Positions 22,400 to 32,717 of a stretch of DNA of 64,000 nt are shown one piece after another. The notes under the pieces were generated by a model that made no database searches, was not told the DNA's origin, and worked only from the letters and a program-made list of their open reading frames with translations. Every line of letters starts with the position of its first letter. The stretch's first letter is position 1. Source of the DNA: Mesocentrotus franciscanus (taxonomy: Eukaryota > Echinodermata > Echinoidea > Camarodonta > Strongylocentrotidae); NCBI GenBank assembly GCA_037976565.1, contig CP137684.1:23735010-23799009 (forward strand), written 5' to 3'. Both the position numbers and the translations under genes were made by a program.

Positions 22400-23780
22400 T
22401 TTTTATTTAAAATAAAGACCACTCAAAACTAGTATATCAAGCTCAAATGAGGTATACTCCCAGCCCTCTTATGCAGCATCTTGTTCTCAAAATAACGAAA
22501 TAAAAGCTCTAGAAAACAAAGAGCAAATTGGCAAGATTAAATAAGTAGCATTTTTTTTGTTCGCATTCGCATTGATCTATAGTACCAAAAGACATGAAGA
22601 TTTGTAAGAATAAAATCCAACATAAATATTTTAGTTTTGTTCTTTTTCGAGTTTTCCAAACCATTGTCACTGAGGGGAACAGGTAATGAAAAATGCGATT
22701 ATGATAAACAGTTTGATTTACATTAAGTATCCTACTTATTAACGTATTGTAACAAGTAGCATTCTAAAGAATTTATTTCAAGCTACTTTATCATAATCTT
22801 ATTTTGGTGTTAATGCCCTTTTGCTGGGAAGGAAAACTACACTTTAGCGTAAATTTGTTCCCAGTATAAGGGTGAACGGAAAAAGTGCTTATATCTTCAA
22901 AAGTTTACCATCATTTTTAATAATATTTAAGTTGGTGATTCTTGAAGAGGTATTTTATCATTGGATGAAATTTAAAAGATGTTCGAACAGTATAATTACT
23001 TCAGGAATGTGCTGCAAAAAGGAGCATAATCTCGAAACCCGGTTTTTCGTACGCACAGGCGTTCACGCTCTTCTGCCGGGCACACGACGATATATATATA
23101 TATTAAAAATCAGGATGGACTAGTGCACGTACTATGCGAGGTGGAATTAATTTTTTTCAGTTGGTACATTGGTTCGGATATGTACTCCCAACGAGTGAAA
23201 TTGGTAGATGGGTGTAACAGTCCAGTCCCACCAACGAGACAGGCCCAAGACTGACACCAAACCGACAACAGACATTTCAAAATAATTACATTACCCCCGA
23301 ATGTCCAAGACTGAGGTGTGACTGAGGTATAACGACATCCTGTTATTGTGATACCTCTGTAAACTGTTCACGGTTGATATATTTTAGATGTGAATTCTTG
23401 GCGAGCACGTAGCATGAAGGGAATTCGATGAATAGAGGATAATACAAAATTAAAATACCGTAATCCTAAAAATAAACCTTTCTTTTCATGATATGACAAA
23501 GGCCTTCATTCACCGACGTAAGCAGGCCTTCCATTTCAAAAGGTCAAACACCATTCCGATAGTATTGATATTGAACTATACTAGCTAGCTGCTGCTATAA
23601 GCTGCGCGATTTCGTTATGTAAGCTATATGTAATTACCAGTTGTAATTAATTTTTTGGTAGGTTTTTCAAAATTCAAATGTTTGTGGGTTTTGGTGTGTG
23701 TTTTGTTTTCTTTACTTGCGAGTTGCTATTAAATATTTCCATAAAAGTTGACATCCAATGGTTTTACAATATCACAAGCA
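22400..23780. other. AT-rich stretch, nothing recognised
   Basis: No protein-like frame and no repeat found outside the duplicate at 37471-38850. The best frame (22872-23123) is short, starts without context and reads into a (TA)n run. Confidence 0.5.
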
Positions 23781-23995
23781 TGTTACTTATACTCTTTTCA
23801 CACTTGTTTTGCTTAACCCCGTACTTTGCTTAGACCCATACTATCCTTAACCCCGGACTAACTTTTTTGGCTTTTCACACACGCTGTTTTAGTCCCATAC
23901 TAAGCGCCTATCCAGCAATAAAGAAATTCACGCTGCTCTCACTGGATTCGTTAGCCCCGGACTAGCTGTATAGTGTGAATATTCATTAGGAGATT
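23780..23995. mobile_element. possible MITE with CCCCGGACTA and TTCACAC motifs
   Basis: TTAACCCCGGACTAAC, TTAGTCCCATACTAAG and TTAGCCCCGGACTAGC recur in one block, with CACACTTG at one side and AGTGTGAAT at the other as near-inverted ends. It looks like a small non-autonomous DNA element. The copy in the second half of the duplication is at about 38851-39055. Confidence 0.45.
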
Positions 23996-24049
23996 TTCTG
24001 CAGCTGCGCACTTGCTCGATCGCGTCATATAACGAACGGTACGGCAGCG

Positions 24050-24078
24050 TGCGCAGTATACAGTATACAGTATACATG
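24050..24078. repeat. GTATACA tandem
   Basis: Several copies of CAGTATACAGTATAC in a row; copied near 39121-39144. Confidence 0.8.
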
Positions 24079-24499
24079 AGTGATCGGCAGCTCATCAGCT
24101 GCAGTACAAGCCGTAAAATAAAATAATCAAGACAAAGCGCTAGGTAATATAACTCAGAAATATATTAAATAATAAAAAAGGGTATTATTGCTTATTAGGA
24201 ACTCTGGTTGATGCGCTGGCAAATTCGGAAATTGGTCAAGAATACTAACGGACCGTACTGCAATAAATGGTACGTTGGCATGTTGGCGACTAACGGACAA
24301 AAGACATTTTGGTGGGGTATTCTAAAGTTAAGCCGCTTATTATTCAACTGATTTTTTGAAACATAATATTAATTCTTTGTCATTTCAGTAATATCACTCC
24401 GTTAATAATAACCTCGAAAAAGAATGCCAGTTGTAAAACAATTTAGAGTGAAAAATTATGGCAGCTAGACAGATTATTATACCGAAGCCGTTCTCGAAA

Positions 24500-25290
24500 C
24501 CATAAAATATTAGACCGGGTACTGCTGTTCATTTATCTACCATGTGATTGCCTAATGACGCTTAATAGAAATAGTACCATGGGGTCGTTTATTGTAAAAA
24601 AAATAGTTCAAATAGCATTATAGAGACGATGAACAAAAAAGAATAATAATACAACGCCATTAAAGAGAAAGTTGAGTTTCGGGGAGAGGTGAAAAATAAT
24701 TTGTGAGCGTTGTCATTGTTATTTTGGAAGTGGGGAAGAACATCAGAGAAAAACAAGTTCCCTGAAAAGCATGGCTCTTTAAATGCCTCCATATTCTAAA
24801 TATGACAAGTAACAGCTTAAAAATGAGGCCGATTTTTAGTTGTGTAGTCCCATATACATCTTTCTGTGTACAGTGCTTGTTACTTTATCAAGACTTGGGC
24901 CGAATTTCTTATCATTTTGATGACTCCAAAACCTTGCAGTACACAATAATACTTATCTACTACATGATCAACCTTTTCTGATCGATTCCACACCGTTTCT
25001 TTCACAATGCAATCGCGTGACCAGGGCCCCGTATTACAAAGAGTTGATATCAATCGCAACTTATTTGCGATTGATATCAATCGCAACTATGTACATTAGA
25101 GATGGGAGACTGCAAACTTGCGATTGATTGGAGGACTTACGATTGATTTGGATCAATCGTAACTCTTTGTAATACGGGGACCAGAACTCAACTTTATCTT
25201 TAAGCGAGAGAACGATCACCTTATCTCTCTCCGCCAAATAATCCGAACAATAGAATCAACCGAGTGGAATCAACTGTTAAAAGAATTTAT
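24500..25290 (+). repeat. dispersed repeat family related to the EGF gene 3' end (long member)
   Basis: It aligns with minus-strand 14912-15395 and, at both ends, with 25960-26315 in the same strand. Its interior carries an inserted MITE (25027-25179). The order (TTAGACC..GTACTG, CATGTGATTGCC, GTCGTTTATTGT, GAACAAAAAAGAATAATAATACAAC) is repeated in the short member 1.5 kb downstream. No open frame was retained. Confidence 0.75.
25027..25179. mobile_element. MITE with CCCCGTATTACAAAGAGTT ends
   Basis: The left end CCCCGTATTACAAAGAGTT is the exact inverse of AACTCTTTGTAATACGGGG at the right. CCAG lies beside both ends, a probable short target duplication. The interior is a run of TTGATATCAATCGCAA units. 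It interrupts homology between 24500-25290 and minus-strand 14912-15395, which proves insertion. Confidence 0.88.
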
Positions 25291-25682
25291 TAGGAGTTAT
25301 CAGGAGAATTTAATGGCGAACGATTGTCGCTAAAATTCAGAAATTGTTGATTAGATTGCTTTTCCCCAAAATCACCATGAGACATAACGCTAGATAGAAC
25401 TATGATCGACAATAATCTGAAAATAGTTAGAAAACATTGGAAGTAGAATCAATAAGACATAATGCCATCATGTGCCCCCTATATTTCCCAGATCGGATAC
25501 CCTCCTCTTAGACCCCTCCACAGGACGTCGATCAATTACATATATGTGCCCCCAACATAAACTCTGGCTATGGCCCTGCTAAACCTATTACTACTACTTC
25601 TAGGTAGAGGAAGGTGAAGGAAGAAGGAGAATAATCATTTCAGCCATATTAGTTATTATATTCTTTTATGATCGAGGCATAA

Positions 25683-25945
25683 TATTATTGGATTCTTATA
25701 TAGCGCACGTATCCACCTTGCAAGGTGCTCAAGGCGCTCCAACATTACCCGGCTATGTTAGGCTGCCGATTGCGGCGCTCACCGCATTCAAGGAATTCCT
25801 TCCTACCGGCCGTACCCATTTAACACCTGGGTGGAGAGTGGCAAGCGTAGATTAATGTCTTGCCAAAGGACATTAGTGACGCGGCGGGACTCGAACCGCG
25901 GACCCTGTGATCCACAGTCCGACGACTTATCCACTAGGCCACAAC
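25683..25945 (-). mobile_element. tRNA-derived SINE
   Basis: On the minus strand the head reads like a tRNA gene: box A TGGCCTAGTGGATAAG (about 25941-25926), then box B GGTTCGAGTCCC (about 25897-25886). The body continues to a GCGCTATATAAGAA end near 25683. These are the internal RNA polymerase III promoter boxes of tRNA-derived SINEs. The sequence does not continue as a foldable complete tRNA, so it is not a tRNA gene. A diverged relative is at 56790-56975. Confidence 0.85.
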
Positions 25946-25959
25946 ACATTCACATGCAT

Positions 25960-26315
25960 ATTGCATACTCCGTGGTAAGTAGGCAGCAAGCGAGCGAAAA
26001 AAAGGGCAAGGACGAAGAGAGAGAGAGAGAGTATGGCCCGGGTTTAAATTCAATTTTCTTTAAATTATTAAACCTGGTACTGATGATCCTTTTTCTGCCA
26101 TCTGATTGCCATGTGACGCTACAAAAATAGTAGAACGGTGCCGTTTATTGTCAACAAATTTTAGAAAAAGCATTGTAGAGATAATGAACAAAAAAGAATA
26201 ATAATACAACGTCGTTAAGCGTGAGATCGTTTACTTTATCTCTTTCCGCCAAATAATCCGAACAATAGAATCAACCGAGTGGAATGAACTGTTTAATTTA
26301 TCATGAGTCCTGAAA
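25960..26315 (+). repeat. dispersed repeat family, short member
   Basis: Homologous to both ends of 24500-25290, but the middle third, which carries the last-exon-like segment, is absent. A GAGAGAGA run (26019-26031) lies at its left. Duplicated at about 41015-41365, and its left part again at 42950-43128. Confidence 0.7.
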
Positions 26316-26356
26316 TAATAATTTGCTACCGATTGTTATAGTACTATTTAAGAGCA

Positions 26357-26402
26357 TCAATCCTGACGACGGATAGTCAACCTGTTCGAAACGTCGGGCT
26401 TT
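26357..26402 (+). ncRNA. possible hammerhead-like motif (CTGACGA ... GAAACGTC)
   Basis: CTGACGA at 26363-26369 matches the hammerhead core CUGANGA, and GAAAC at 26388-26392 matches the second core strand. Between them GGATAG and CTGTTC can pair with wobbles. The stem is weak, one extra base sits before it, and a stem III is not evident. Hammerhead motifs are known from Penelope-like elements and retrozymes; here it may be a decayed element end. Copied at about 41402-41447. Confidence 0.25.
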
Positions 26403-26424
26403 TCCTACCCTATCCTCTCCAACC

Positions 26425-26560
26425 GGCTCTATAGTTCTCCTTAGAACTATAAGCTAAGAAAGATAACCAACCTTTTTCAAGACTACACAAACAGTCCTTT
26501 TCAGGACTACACACACACAAGAAAGAAAGATTACCGAGAGTCCTTTTCAGGACTCCCCAA
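26425..26560 (+). repeat. series of short hairpins (AGTCCTTTTCAGGACT)
   Basis: TATAGTTCT/AGAACTATA at 26430-26451 is a hairpin with a four-base loop. It is followed by two copies of AGTCCTTTTCAGGACT (near 26494 and 26539), each a short stem. Copied at 41472-41600. Confidence 0.6.
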
Positions 26561-26737
26561 TCCTCCCTCTCTCTCACATGGTGCAACCGCAAGCATACTT
26601 ATAAGCAGAATCTTGGATGTAGTGTAGCAATATATCCAGGGCTCATGACGTATTGCAAAATATAATCAGGGATAATAAGGATCAGAATGATACTAGGCCT
26701 ACTGCTACAGTTACTACTATCTGTCTATCAATCAGAC

Positions 26738-27189
26738 TATAGTTCATCCAGACGTTGGACAAAGTCCTCCTCATAACATTTCCTTTCTCTTCTGTCTCTA
26801 GCTGTCCTAGTCCAAGCGGCCGTTCCCATGTATGATATTAGGTCATCTCTCCATCTTCTCTTCTGCCTTCCTCTTCTTCTCTTTCCTGTCCTTGGTTGTC
26901 ATTCTGTTAAATGATTTGTCCATATAATGTCCTGAAGTCTTGCTACATGCCCAACCCATCTCCACTTTGATTCTCTGACTTTCTCCATGATGTCTTTAAC
27001 CTTTGTTTTCTGGTGTATGACTTTGTGATTGATTTTGTCTCGCAGAGATAAATGCGACATCTTTCTCTCCATGGCTCGTTGAGTAGTCACAAGCTTCTGT
27101 TCTAGATCCTTTGTCAATGACCATGTTTCTGATCCATATGTCATAGTTGTTAGAACAGGTACTACTGCCCTACTGCAATTGATGATCAT
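26738..27189 (-). pseudogene. LINE reverse-transcriptase C-terminal fragment (RTE-like)
   Basis: The minus-strand frame carries a typical end of a non-LTR retrotransposon reverse transcriptase: TYGSETWSLTKDLEQKL, TTQRAMERKM, KWRWVGHVAR, then GRQKRRWRDDL. Reverse transcriptase copies element RNA into DNA at the target. The frame is broken by a TGA at 26899-26901, where relatives have a tryptophan codon, and then continues to a natural-looking stop at 26738-26740. The 5' side is truncated and runs into a TGATAA simple repeat at about 27195, so the catalytic palm is missing. The RTE-type assignment is from motif memory. Confidence 0.85.
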
Positions 27190-27194
27190 GCTGG

Positions 27195-27345
27195 TGATGT
27201 CGATGATAATATTGATATAATAATGATGATAATGATTATAATATTAATGATCATCACCATCATCATCATATTCATCATATTCATACTCATGATAATGATA
27301 ACAATAATAACAATGATAACAATAATAATAATAATAATAATAATT
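27195..27345. repeat. (GATAAT/CATCAT/AATAAT)n compound microsatellite
   Basis: Mixed trinucleotide and hexanucleotide units; copied at 42240-42384. The two duplication copies stop matching exactly at its right end. Confidence 0.9.
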
Positions 27346-27513
27346 ACTAGAACTGTAATCGTATTAGTACGATATGCATGCATTGACGCCCATGTTTCTG
27401 CATGGCAGACGTAAGAGCATCTCTCAGACTATCTAGAGTAATTCATTACAAATCTGTAGCATCTGGGATAGTGCAGACACGAAGGAAGAAAGAAAGGTTA
27501 AAACGGACGAGAA

Positions 27514-27756
27514 ATGGACAGAATGGCGCATGGACGGTCACGCTTGAGTGATTTTGAAAACGAAGAGTCATGTGACCTTGATTTGATGTCGCCTACAAAA
27601 TTTGAAAGGAATCGGGCAGGAGGAAGGGACCTAGACAAGGGTTACAAGCACTACATGCAAAACGAAATGGAATTTAGTGAAGAGGACGTAGGAGAAGAAG
27701 AATTCAGAACGCGAACGAAAAAAAATGGCATAGACGAAAATTCGTCAATGCAATGA
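27514..27756 (+). CDS. unrecognised 80-codon frame, acidic C-terminal-like
   Basis: ATG-initiated, rich in charged residues and without low-complexity bias: RLSDFENEESCDLDLMS near the start, MQNEMEFSEEDVGEEEF in the middle and TRTKKNGIDENSSMQ at the end. I do not recognise a family. It could be the last exon of a host gene or the C-terminus of a retroelement protein, since a polyadenylation-like AATAAA follows about 490 bp downstream at 28247. It occurs only in duplication copy 1. Confidence 0.3.
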   Translation: MDRMAHGRSRLSDFENEESCDLDLMSPTKFERNRAGGRDLDKGYKHYMQNEMEFSEEDVGEEEFRTRTKKNGIDENSSMQ

Positions 27757-28069
27757 TCGTTATTCTTGCCCCTGATTATGTAAAAATATTACTTTCTGAC
27801 AGACAATCCTTTTTATCCTATAAGGTATGCAGCAACACTGAGCCCTCTTTGTGTTCCAATACATAAGGGATTAGCGTTTTCTCAATATCAAGCCGATAAT
27901 CTTTATCAGGCTACCAATCATTTCTAAACATGTGTATCATTTGAGTCTTTTGGGAACAATCCAGTAGTGTGATCTTCCACGTTTACCCTCTGTGTGGTGT
28001 TATAATGCTTTCACTAAATGTACATTCCTAACATAATTGTATATTTGAGATGTGATCAAAGGTCCACTG

Positions 28070-28265
28070 CTGGTTTATAATTGTAATCTATATTTTGCTC
28101 TTGTTTTTGTTTTGTTATGTATTCTAATATTTGTTGAATTTGTATCTTGTTTTACATTGTATTGTAATTGTATTATGTAATACAGGGATCTCTTGCAAAG
28201 CAGTTATGTACTCAAGAAACCACACTGCATATGAAACACATACAAAATAAACGAATGAACGAATA
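28070..28265 (+). mobile_element. possible LINE 3' end
   Basis: T-rich sequence, then AATACAGGGATCTCTTGCAAA, then a tail with repeated AATAAACGAATGAACGAATA. This is the look of CR1/L2-like LINE 3' ends with short tandem tails. The assignment rests on style alone. Confidence 0.35.
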
Positions 28266-28459
28266 CAAAATATATTTATAGATGTAACAGTATCCACTGT
28301 CAATATTTCATGATAACTATTTTTTATCTTTACTTGACCTTAAGTACCGATACATGATATTACATGACAAATTACAAAATAAACATCAAAAGTGAATCCT
28401 ACTTTATTCAGAACCGGGAAATACTCCTATCATGCAACATCATTGAACATTGGCTTAAA

Positions 28460-28494
28460 AGTTTATGCAAATTATGCAAATTATGCAAATTGCC
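28460..28494. repeat. ATTATGCAA short tandem
   Basis: Three direct AAATTATGC units near 28466-28492. Confidence 0.7.
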
Positions 28495-28875
28495 CGAAAG
28501 TTGAAATTGTTCTGTAACGGCATTATACACGAATCATCACCATGATCATCGACAACAACAACAACTCTTAAAAAGATAGACCCTTTTTACGTTCATTAAA
28601 TGTAAAGTCCACTATTCTACCGAGGACTTTTAGAAACCGCTTCGAACAAAATGATATTCAGTACGTTATTAGAGCCAAAGTGCCTTATCCTTGCCGAGGT
28701 GTAGACTCAAGAAACTTAAGACATGCTAATTTGGGTATAGTCCACCTTCTCATCATTCTCACAAATGAATACTTATAATATTTAGTCAAATTGTTTATGT
28801 TATACAACTCACTCCCAGATCCTATAATCAAATGATTGGTCATGCGCGGTCACGTGTGATTCATTTACTGATCCT

Positions 28876-28907
28876 ATTGCACGCTTTTTCACGAAAAAGC
28901 GTGCAAT
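28876..28907. repeat. 32-bp hairpin, 14-bp perfect arms
   Basis: ATTGCACGCTTTTTC is inverted as GAAAAAGCGTGCAAT with almost no loop. Exactly preserved in copy 2 at 43241-43272. It lies beside a GC-rich patch (GCGCAGTAGTGCGCG). Confidence 0.92.
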
Positions 28908-29193
28908 ATTTTCCAGTACTATCCAACGATTTTTCAGTGCCGCGCAGTAGTGCGCGTAGAGGTTAGAGCGCTTAATACTGCGTGTATACACATGGGCCTA
29001 TTCTTGCGCAGCACTATGCGTAAATGGGTATAGATAGAGGTGCGCTTGCTATATCTATACTTATGTGTGCACACTAAATTGAGACTTATTAAAACTTGAG
29101 ATTTATTTGTCAGCCATAAACTGTCACGAAACAATCTTGAATTAATTATTTTTACATCAAATAACAAGGATCTAGGAGTTTCGTTGTATAAAA

Positions 29194-29357
29194 CAAATGA
29201 TGCATGTTTTCATTCGTTCATTATACGATCTATCCGCCCTGGTTGATGCTGTGTGTATCTATCGCACTCAGCCTAACGGCTTCGTGCAATAGATACACAC
29301 AGCCTCAACTCGAGTGCGGATAGATCGTATAATGAACTCATGCACATGCATCATTTG
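29194..29357. mobile_element. 164-bp palindromic MITE
   Basis: CAAATGATGCATG begins and CATGCATCATTTG ends the palindrome. TTCATTATACGATCTATCCG pairs with CGGATAGATCGTATAATGAA, and CTGTGTGTATCTATCGCAC with GTGCAATAGATACACACAG, with one mismatch. The centre holds GCCTAACGGC. A near-complete inverted repeat without coding capacity suggests a MITE or an elongated hairpin element. Confidence 0.85.
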
Positions 29358-29359
29358 TA

Positions 29360-30600
29360 TAATATTTACAAAAGATTAGGGTTTCTGCATATATACATGG
29401 ATTGTATGTAACTCTTTTCAGATGAGCTTATATAGTGGCTATTGCTTGGATCAACAATGTTTAGAGGTAACGAGTCTAAAAAAGATATATTATACTCACT
29501 GTTTGTGTAGATCCCGCTAAATGCGAAATGAATCGTGGAATGAGGCGTCGAGTCCTCCCCTCAGAAGTAGTTATCCAATCATGGCGGAGCTAAAATAATT
29601 CACCCATAATCTTAAACAGAAAAGTAACTGGCAACAAATGACATTCGAGGTTTCTTCTAGAACGTGTTATAAAGGCGTTTACAATGTCTCTTTCGCAAGC
29701 TAGATAAGAGGAGAGTCTGTCTCTTGGTCATGAATCTGGTTTACGAGATGCCAAAAACATGCAGTGTGTCGAAGAAAAGGGTCTAGAAATCAATCTAATG
29801 CCAATTCCCTTTGCACAAATGTGCTTCGTTCCATCAGATTTTTATGTAGAACTGATTGATAACCCGTATGAAATAAAAGATATAGGGTGCGTGAGTCTGT
29901 ATTTTACGGTCTGGTAATTACGTGACATTGAGCTGGTACCCGATGCAAGTCAGCTGGATCATGTGGTCCAAAAACAAATCTAGAGGAAAATACATATAAC
30001 TAGAGCTAACCAACCAAACCAAAGAACACATATCTCTCGCTCAGTAAGTGGGTCCTGTACTCTTGTTGGGCATCGCGATACAAATAATATCCTGTGATAA
30101 ACTGGACTGGGCATTCCGCTCAACAAGTGGAAACCTTTGTCTGTTCCCAGACAGAAAAGGAACTACTTTAAATGACGATTGGGGGAGGTGACTTCAATTT
30201 ACTACACTGGCAAATCTAGACAAATCCAAATCTTCTGTTGCAATTGTAAATATGTTATCTTTTGCGGGGTTAAGCTAGGTATGCCAGGATTTTGTCTCCC
30301 AGTCACTATTTGAATATGTCTTGAATGTTTACATTCGAGTTTCGTTTAATTATGATTGTTATACATGTGCACCCGATACAAACTACGACAGCTATGCTCA
30401 TCGTCAAATGTGGTAAAAATGAAGCAATGTGCATATGTACACTGTTACAACTTTTGTAACAAGTGGTATGAAACTTTCTATGTACTATTGAGGCGTAGTT
30501 ATCCCTACGTTTTGCGGTTAGACTCGTTAACCAGACAGCAGCACCCAGCAATATTTATTTCTACGAACGACTGTAGCGCCAGGTTACCTTTGCCATACCA
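29360..30600. other. unassigned stretch
   Basis: No recognisable coding or repeat content beyond the duplicate at 43725-44965. Short frames on both strands near 30306-30690 overlap each other and lack domain character. Confidence 0.5.
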
Positions 30601-30609
30601 TGATACAAC

Positions 30610-30846
30610 CAGGGGCAAATCCAAGATTTTACTAGGGGGAGGGGAGGAGGAGCTAGGGAGCTTGAAATGTACGAAATTGCAAGCTTGAAGCCTTTACGTG
30701 GAGGCGGGCCCGGAAAATATGATGCCTTTTTGTAGATTCTGAGGCATATCCGAATGCGTAAACATTATGTGAATATTTCAAAGCTTTTTTTAATTTTTTT
30801 TTTGGAAAAAAGGGGGCGTCCGCCTCCCAGGCATCCACTGGATCCG
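30610..30846. mobile_element. hAT-like MITE (CAGGGGC.AATCC ... TGGATCCG)
   Basis: Begins CAGGGGCAAATCCAAGATTT and ends GGGGGCGTCCGCCTCCC...TGGATCCG. CAGGGGCGGATCC-type ends are typical of hAT-superfamily non-autonomous elements. The minus-strand open frame through it (30653-30916), with an SDP repeat at one end, is best read as accidental. Confidence 0.6.
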
Positions 30847-30869
30847 ACGGATCCGACGGATCCGACGGT
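30839..30869. repeat. 9-bp GATCCGACG minisatellite, copy-number variable
   Basis: Three ATCCGACGG units here against two at 45204-45226, a one-unit difference between the duplication copies. Confidence 0.9.
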
Positions 30870-30897
30870 TCCGACCCTGACACCGAACACCTGGTGT

Positions 30898-31020
30898 GGT
30901 TTCTCGAAACCGTCATTAAGTCTAACTTTGTAGATATCCTATTGAAACGTGTGTTATAGAACTAACACGCGTTTCTATATAATGTCCACGAACTTCGACT
31001 TTTGACGGTTTCGAGAAACT
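30898..31020. repeat. 18-bp inverted repeat around a 90-bp loop
   Basis: GTTTCTCGAAACCGTCA (30899-30915) is inverted as TGACGGTTTCGAGAAAC (31003-31019). The loop contains its own AACACG/CGTGTT pair. Probably a small MITE; duplicated at about 45254-45376. Confidence 0.8.
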
Positions 31021-31260
31021 GGCACTCGCTCTGAATCGGGCGCATCCACGCTGGAAGCTCGGATCTGACCGGACTTGCATGCCCCAACCGCCAGGCGTGG
31101 CCGGCCGGGCAATCGAGCTAAGACGATCCTTATTCTCGGACCAGCGCCCCTACTGATAGTATGACATTGATATCACGTAGCCTTAACTGACACCCAAATA
31201 TACCCTATCAAGGGATATAAAACAACAATTCAAATTTGTTGATAATCACAACTAGTACCC

Positions 31261-31545
31261 AATGGCGGATCCAGGGGGGCACAGGGGGCACGTGCCCCGG
31301 CCAAAAAAAAGAAAAGGAGAAAAAGGAGGGGGAAAAAAAAGAGAGGAAAAAGAAAAAAAAAGGGAAGAGAGAAAGAAGAATAAAAGAGGGATGAAAGAAA
31401 AGGGGAGAGGAGAAAAAGGAGGGGTAAAGGGGAAGAGAGAGGAGAGAAAGGGCGGAAAAGAAGAAAGGCGGAAAGACGGAGGAGAGAAAAGGGGGAAAAG
31501 GAAAATAATGAGAAGGGAAAAGAAAGAAAGGGGGATGATATAAGA
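31261..31545 (+). repeat. polypurine tract behind a GGCGGATCCAGG end
   Basis: AATGGCGGATCCAGGGGGGC is followed by ~240 bases of almost pure A/G with irregular GAAAGG units. The lysine/arginine/glycine-rich frame on the plus strand and the proline/serine/phenylalanine-rich frame on the minus strand result from composition. Possibly the decayed end of a CAGGGGCGGATCC-type element. Confidence 0.85.
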
Positions 31546-31689
31546 AGGGTTTTTTTTTACCGGGTAAGGGGCGGGGGAGGGATGCAATTTTAAGTCGAAC
31601 ATGATTAATACCAAAGATTTTATCTCCTTTATAACTTCTAACTTCTAACTTAGTCTTGAATTAAGTTTCCGATATACCTATTATAAGTG

Positions 31690-32640
31690 CTCTTTCATCA
31701 TGCAGATTGTCCCCGCCATTAATCCTGCCACAGTTGCTGGTTTTATTGTCATATTATTTTCTGTCATCCCTGTGGCCGCGAAGAGCCTACCACAAAGTTT
31801 CTATCCGTTTCGCAAGCACCTTTTTTCCATCGCCTACATGTAATGATTATTGCTTCCAGTTTGCAAAAGATCCCAGTGGCGGACCTATGGGGGATGGGGA
31901 GGGTTTAAGGGTTTAACCCCCTTGGGCTGGCAAGTGAAAATGTGATGTGAATAGAAAAACGCCATCATGTGTCCAGACCCACACAGTCGATCCGCATCGT
32001 CATCGGGTCAAACCCCCTTAAACTGTTACTTGATTTAAAAAGACGTTATCATGCACTGCTTTTTATGGTCTCCATTGTGTTACTAGATGCCAGGAAAACA
32101 TCACTTCGTCGGCCGGGTGGCAATAGGGCGTTAGCTCGAATTTCAGGTCAAAATTCGACTTTTGATATTTCATGTCATTTAATAGAGTTTTCAAACCTCT
32201 TTTAAATGATGTGATCGAGATAGCATAAAACGAACTAAATGATTACGTGATCAACAAGAGTAAAAGTGCGTTAGCACAAAGTGTCAGATATCGCGCTAAA
32301 CTGAAGGGCGTACGCCCTCTACGCCCTTTGAATATTGGGCGCGAGCGTAAATTTTGCTCAAAGCAGAAGGACGTTATCGCGAAGCTGACGTCTGCTAGGC
32401 CTGTGGTAAGCAAAATAACTGCTTCTTCTTTTAAATGACGTGTTGTAAATGTCAAATTATCTGGAAGATTTGATATATTTGGTCACACTGATTACATTAT
32501 GATTAAGACTGTAGGAGTATTTTGATTTTATCGGGTAAAAATGCGATGTATAATGATGATAATTAATACGTTGCCCCGTGTATTGATTAATATGTTATCA
32601 CAGACAAGGCAGAGTAGTCGCCAACTTAGACTAGCAGTCA
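31690..32640. other. unassigned stretch with GTGGCGGACC and GGGCGTACGCCC motifs
   Basis: AGTGGCGGACCTATGGGGG at 31873 resembles the end of another CAGTGGCGGA-type element. AGGGCGTACGCCCT at about 32306 is a perfect 14-bp palindrome. No coding sequence recognised. Duplicate at 46045-46980, where 22 bp near 32440 is missing. Confidence 0.45.
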
Positions 32641-32717
32641 TTACCCATTAGCATTGACTCTCTATGCTTTGTTGGGGTGGGTGCTGGGTGGCATTGACTC
32701 TATGCTTTGCTGGAGTG

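Larger units (their letters stand above)
27346..28755. other. block present only in duplication copy 1
   Basis: The two duplication copies are collinear up to the TAA-rich microsatellite and again from about 28755/43129, but the ~1.4 kb between is unrelated to the 0.74 kb in copy 2. It contains one protein-like frame (27514-27756) and a LINE-like 3' tail (about 28080-28265). Confidence 0.85.

Noticed and set aside
25860..25945. Functional tRNA gene on the minus strand
   Set aside because: Boxes A and B are present but the sequence continues as a SINE body, there is no complete acceptor stem or Pol III terminator, and diverged copies exist elsewhere in the window.
30653..30916. 87-codon minus-strand frame with SDPSDP repeat, also open in the duplicate
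   Set aside because: It runs through a hAT-like MITE end and a 9-bp GATCCGACG minisatellite. A one-unit change keeps the frame only because nine is divisible by three.
31262..31614. Lysine/arginine-rich and proline/serine-rich proteins on opposite strands
   Set aside because: Both come from one polypurine tract; indels between the duplication copies change them freely.
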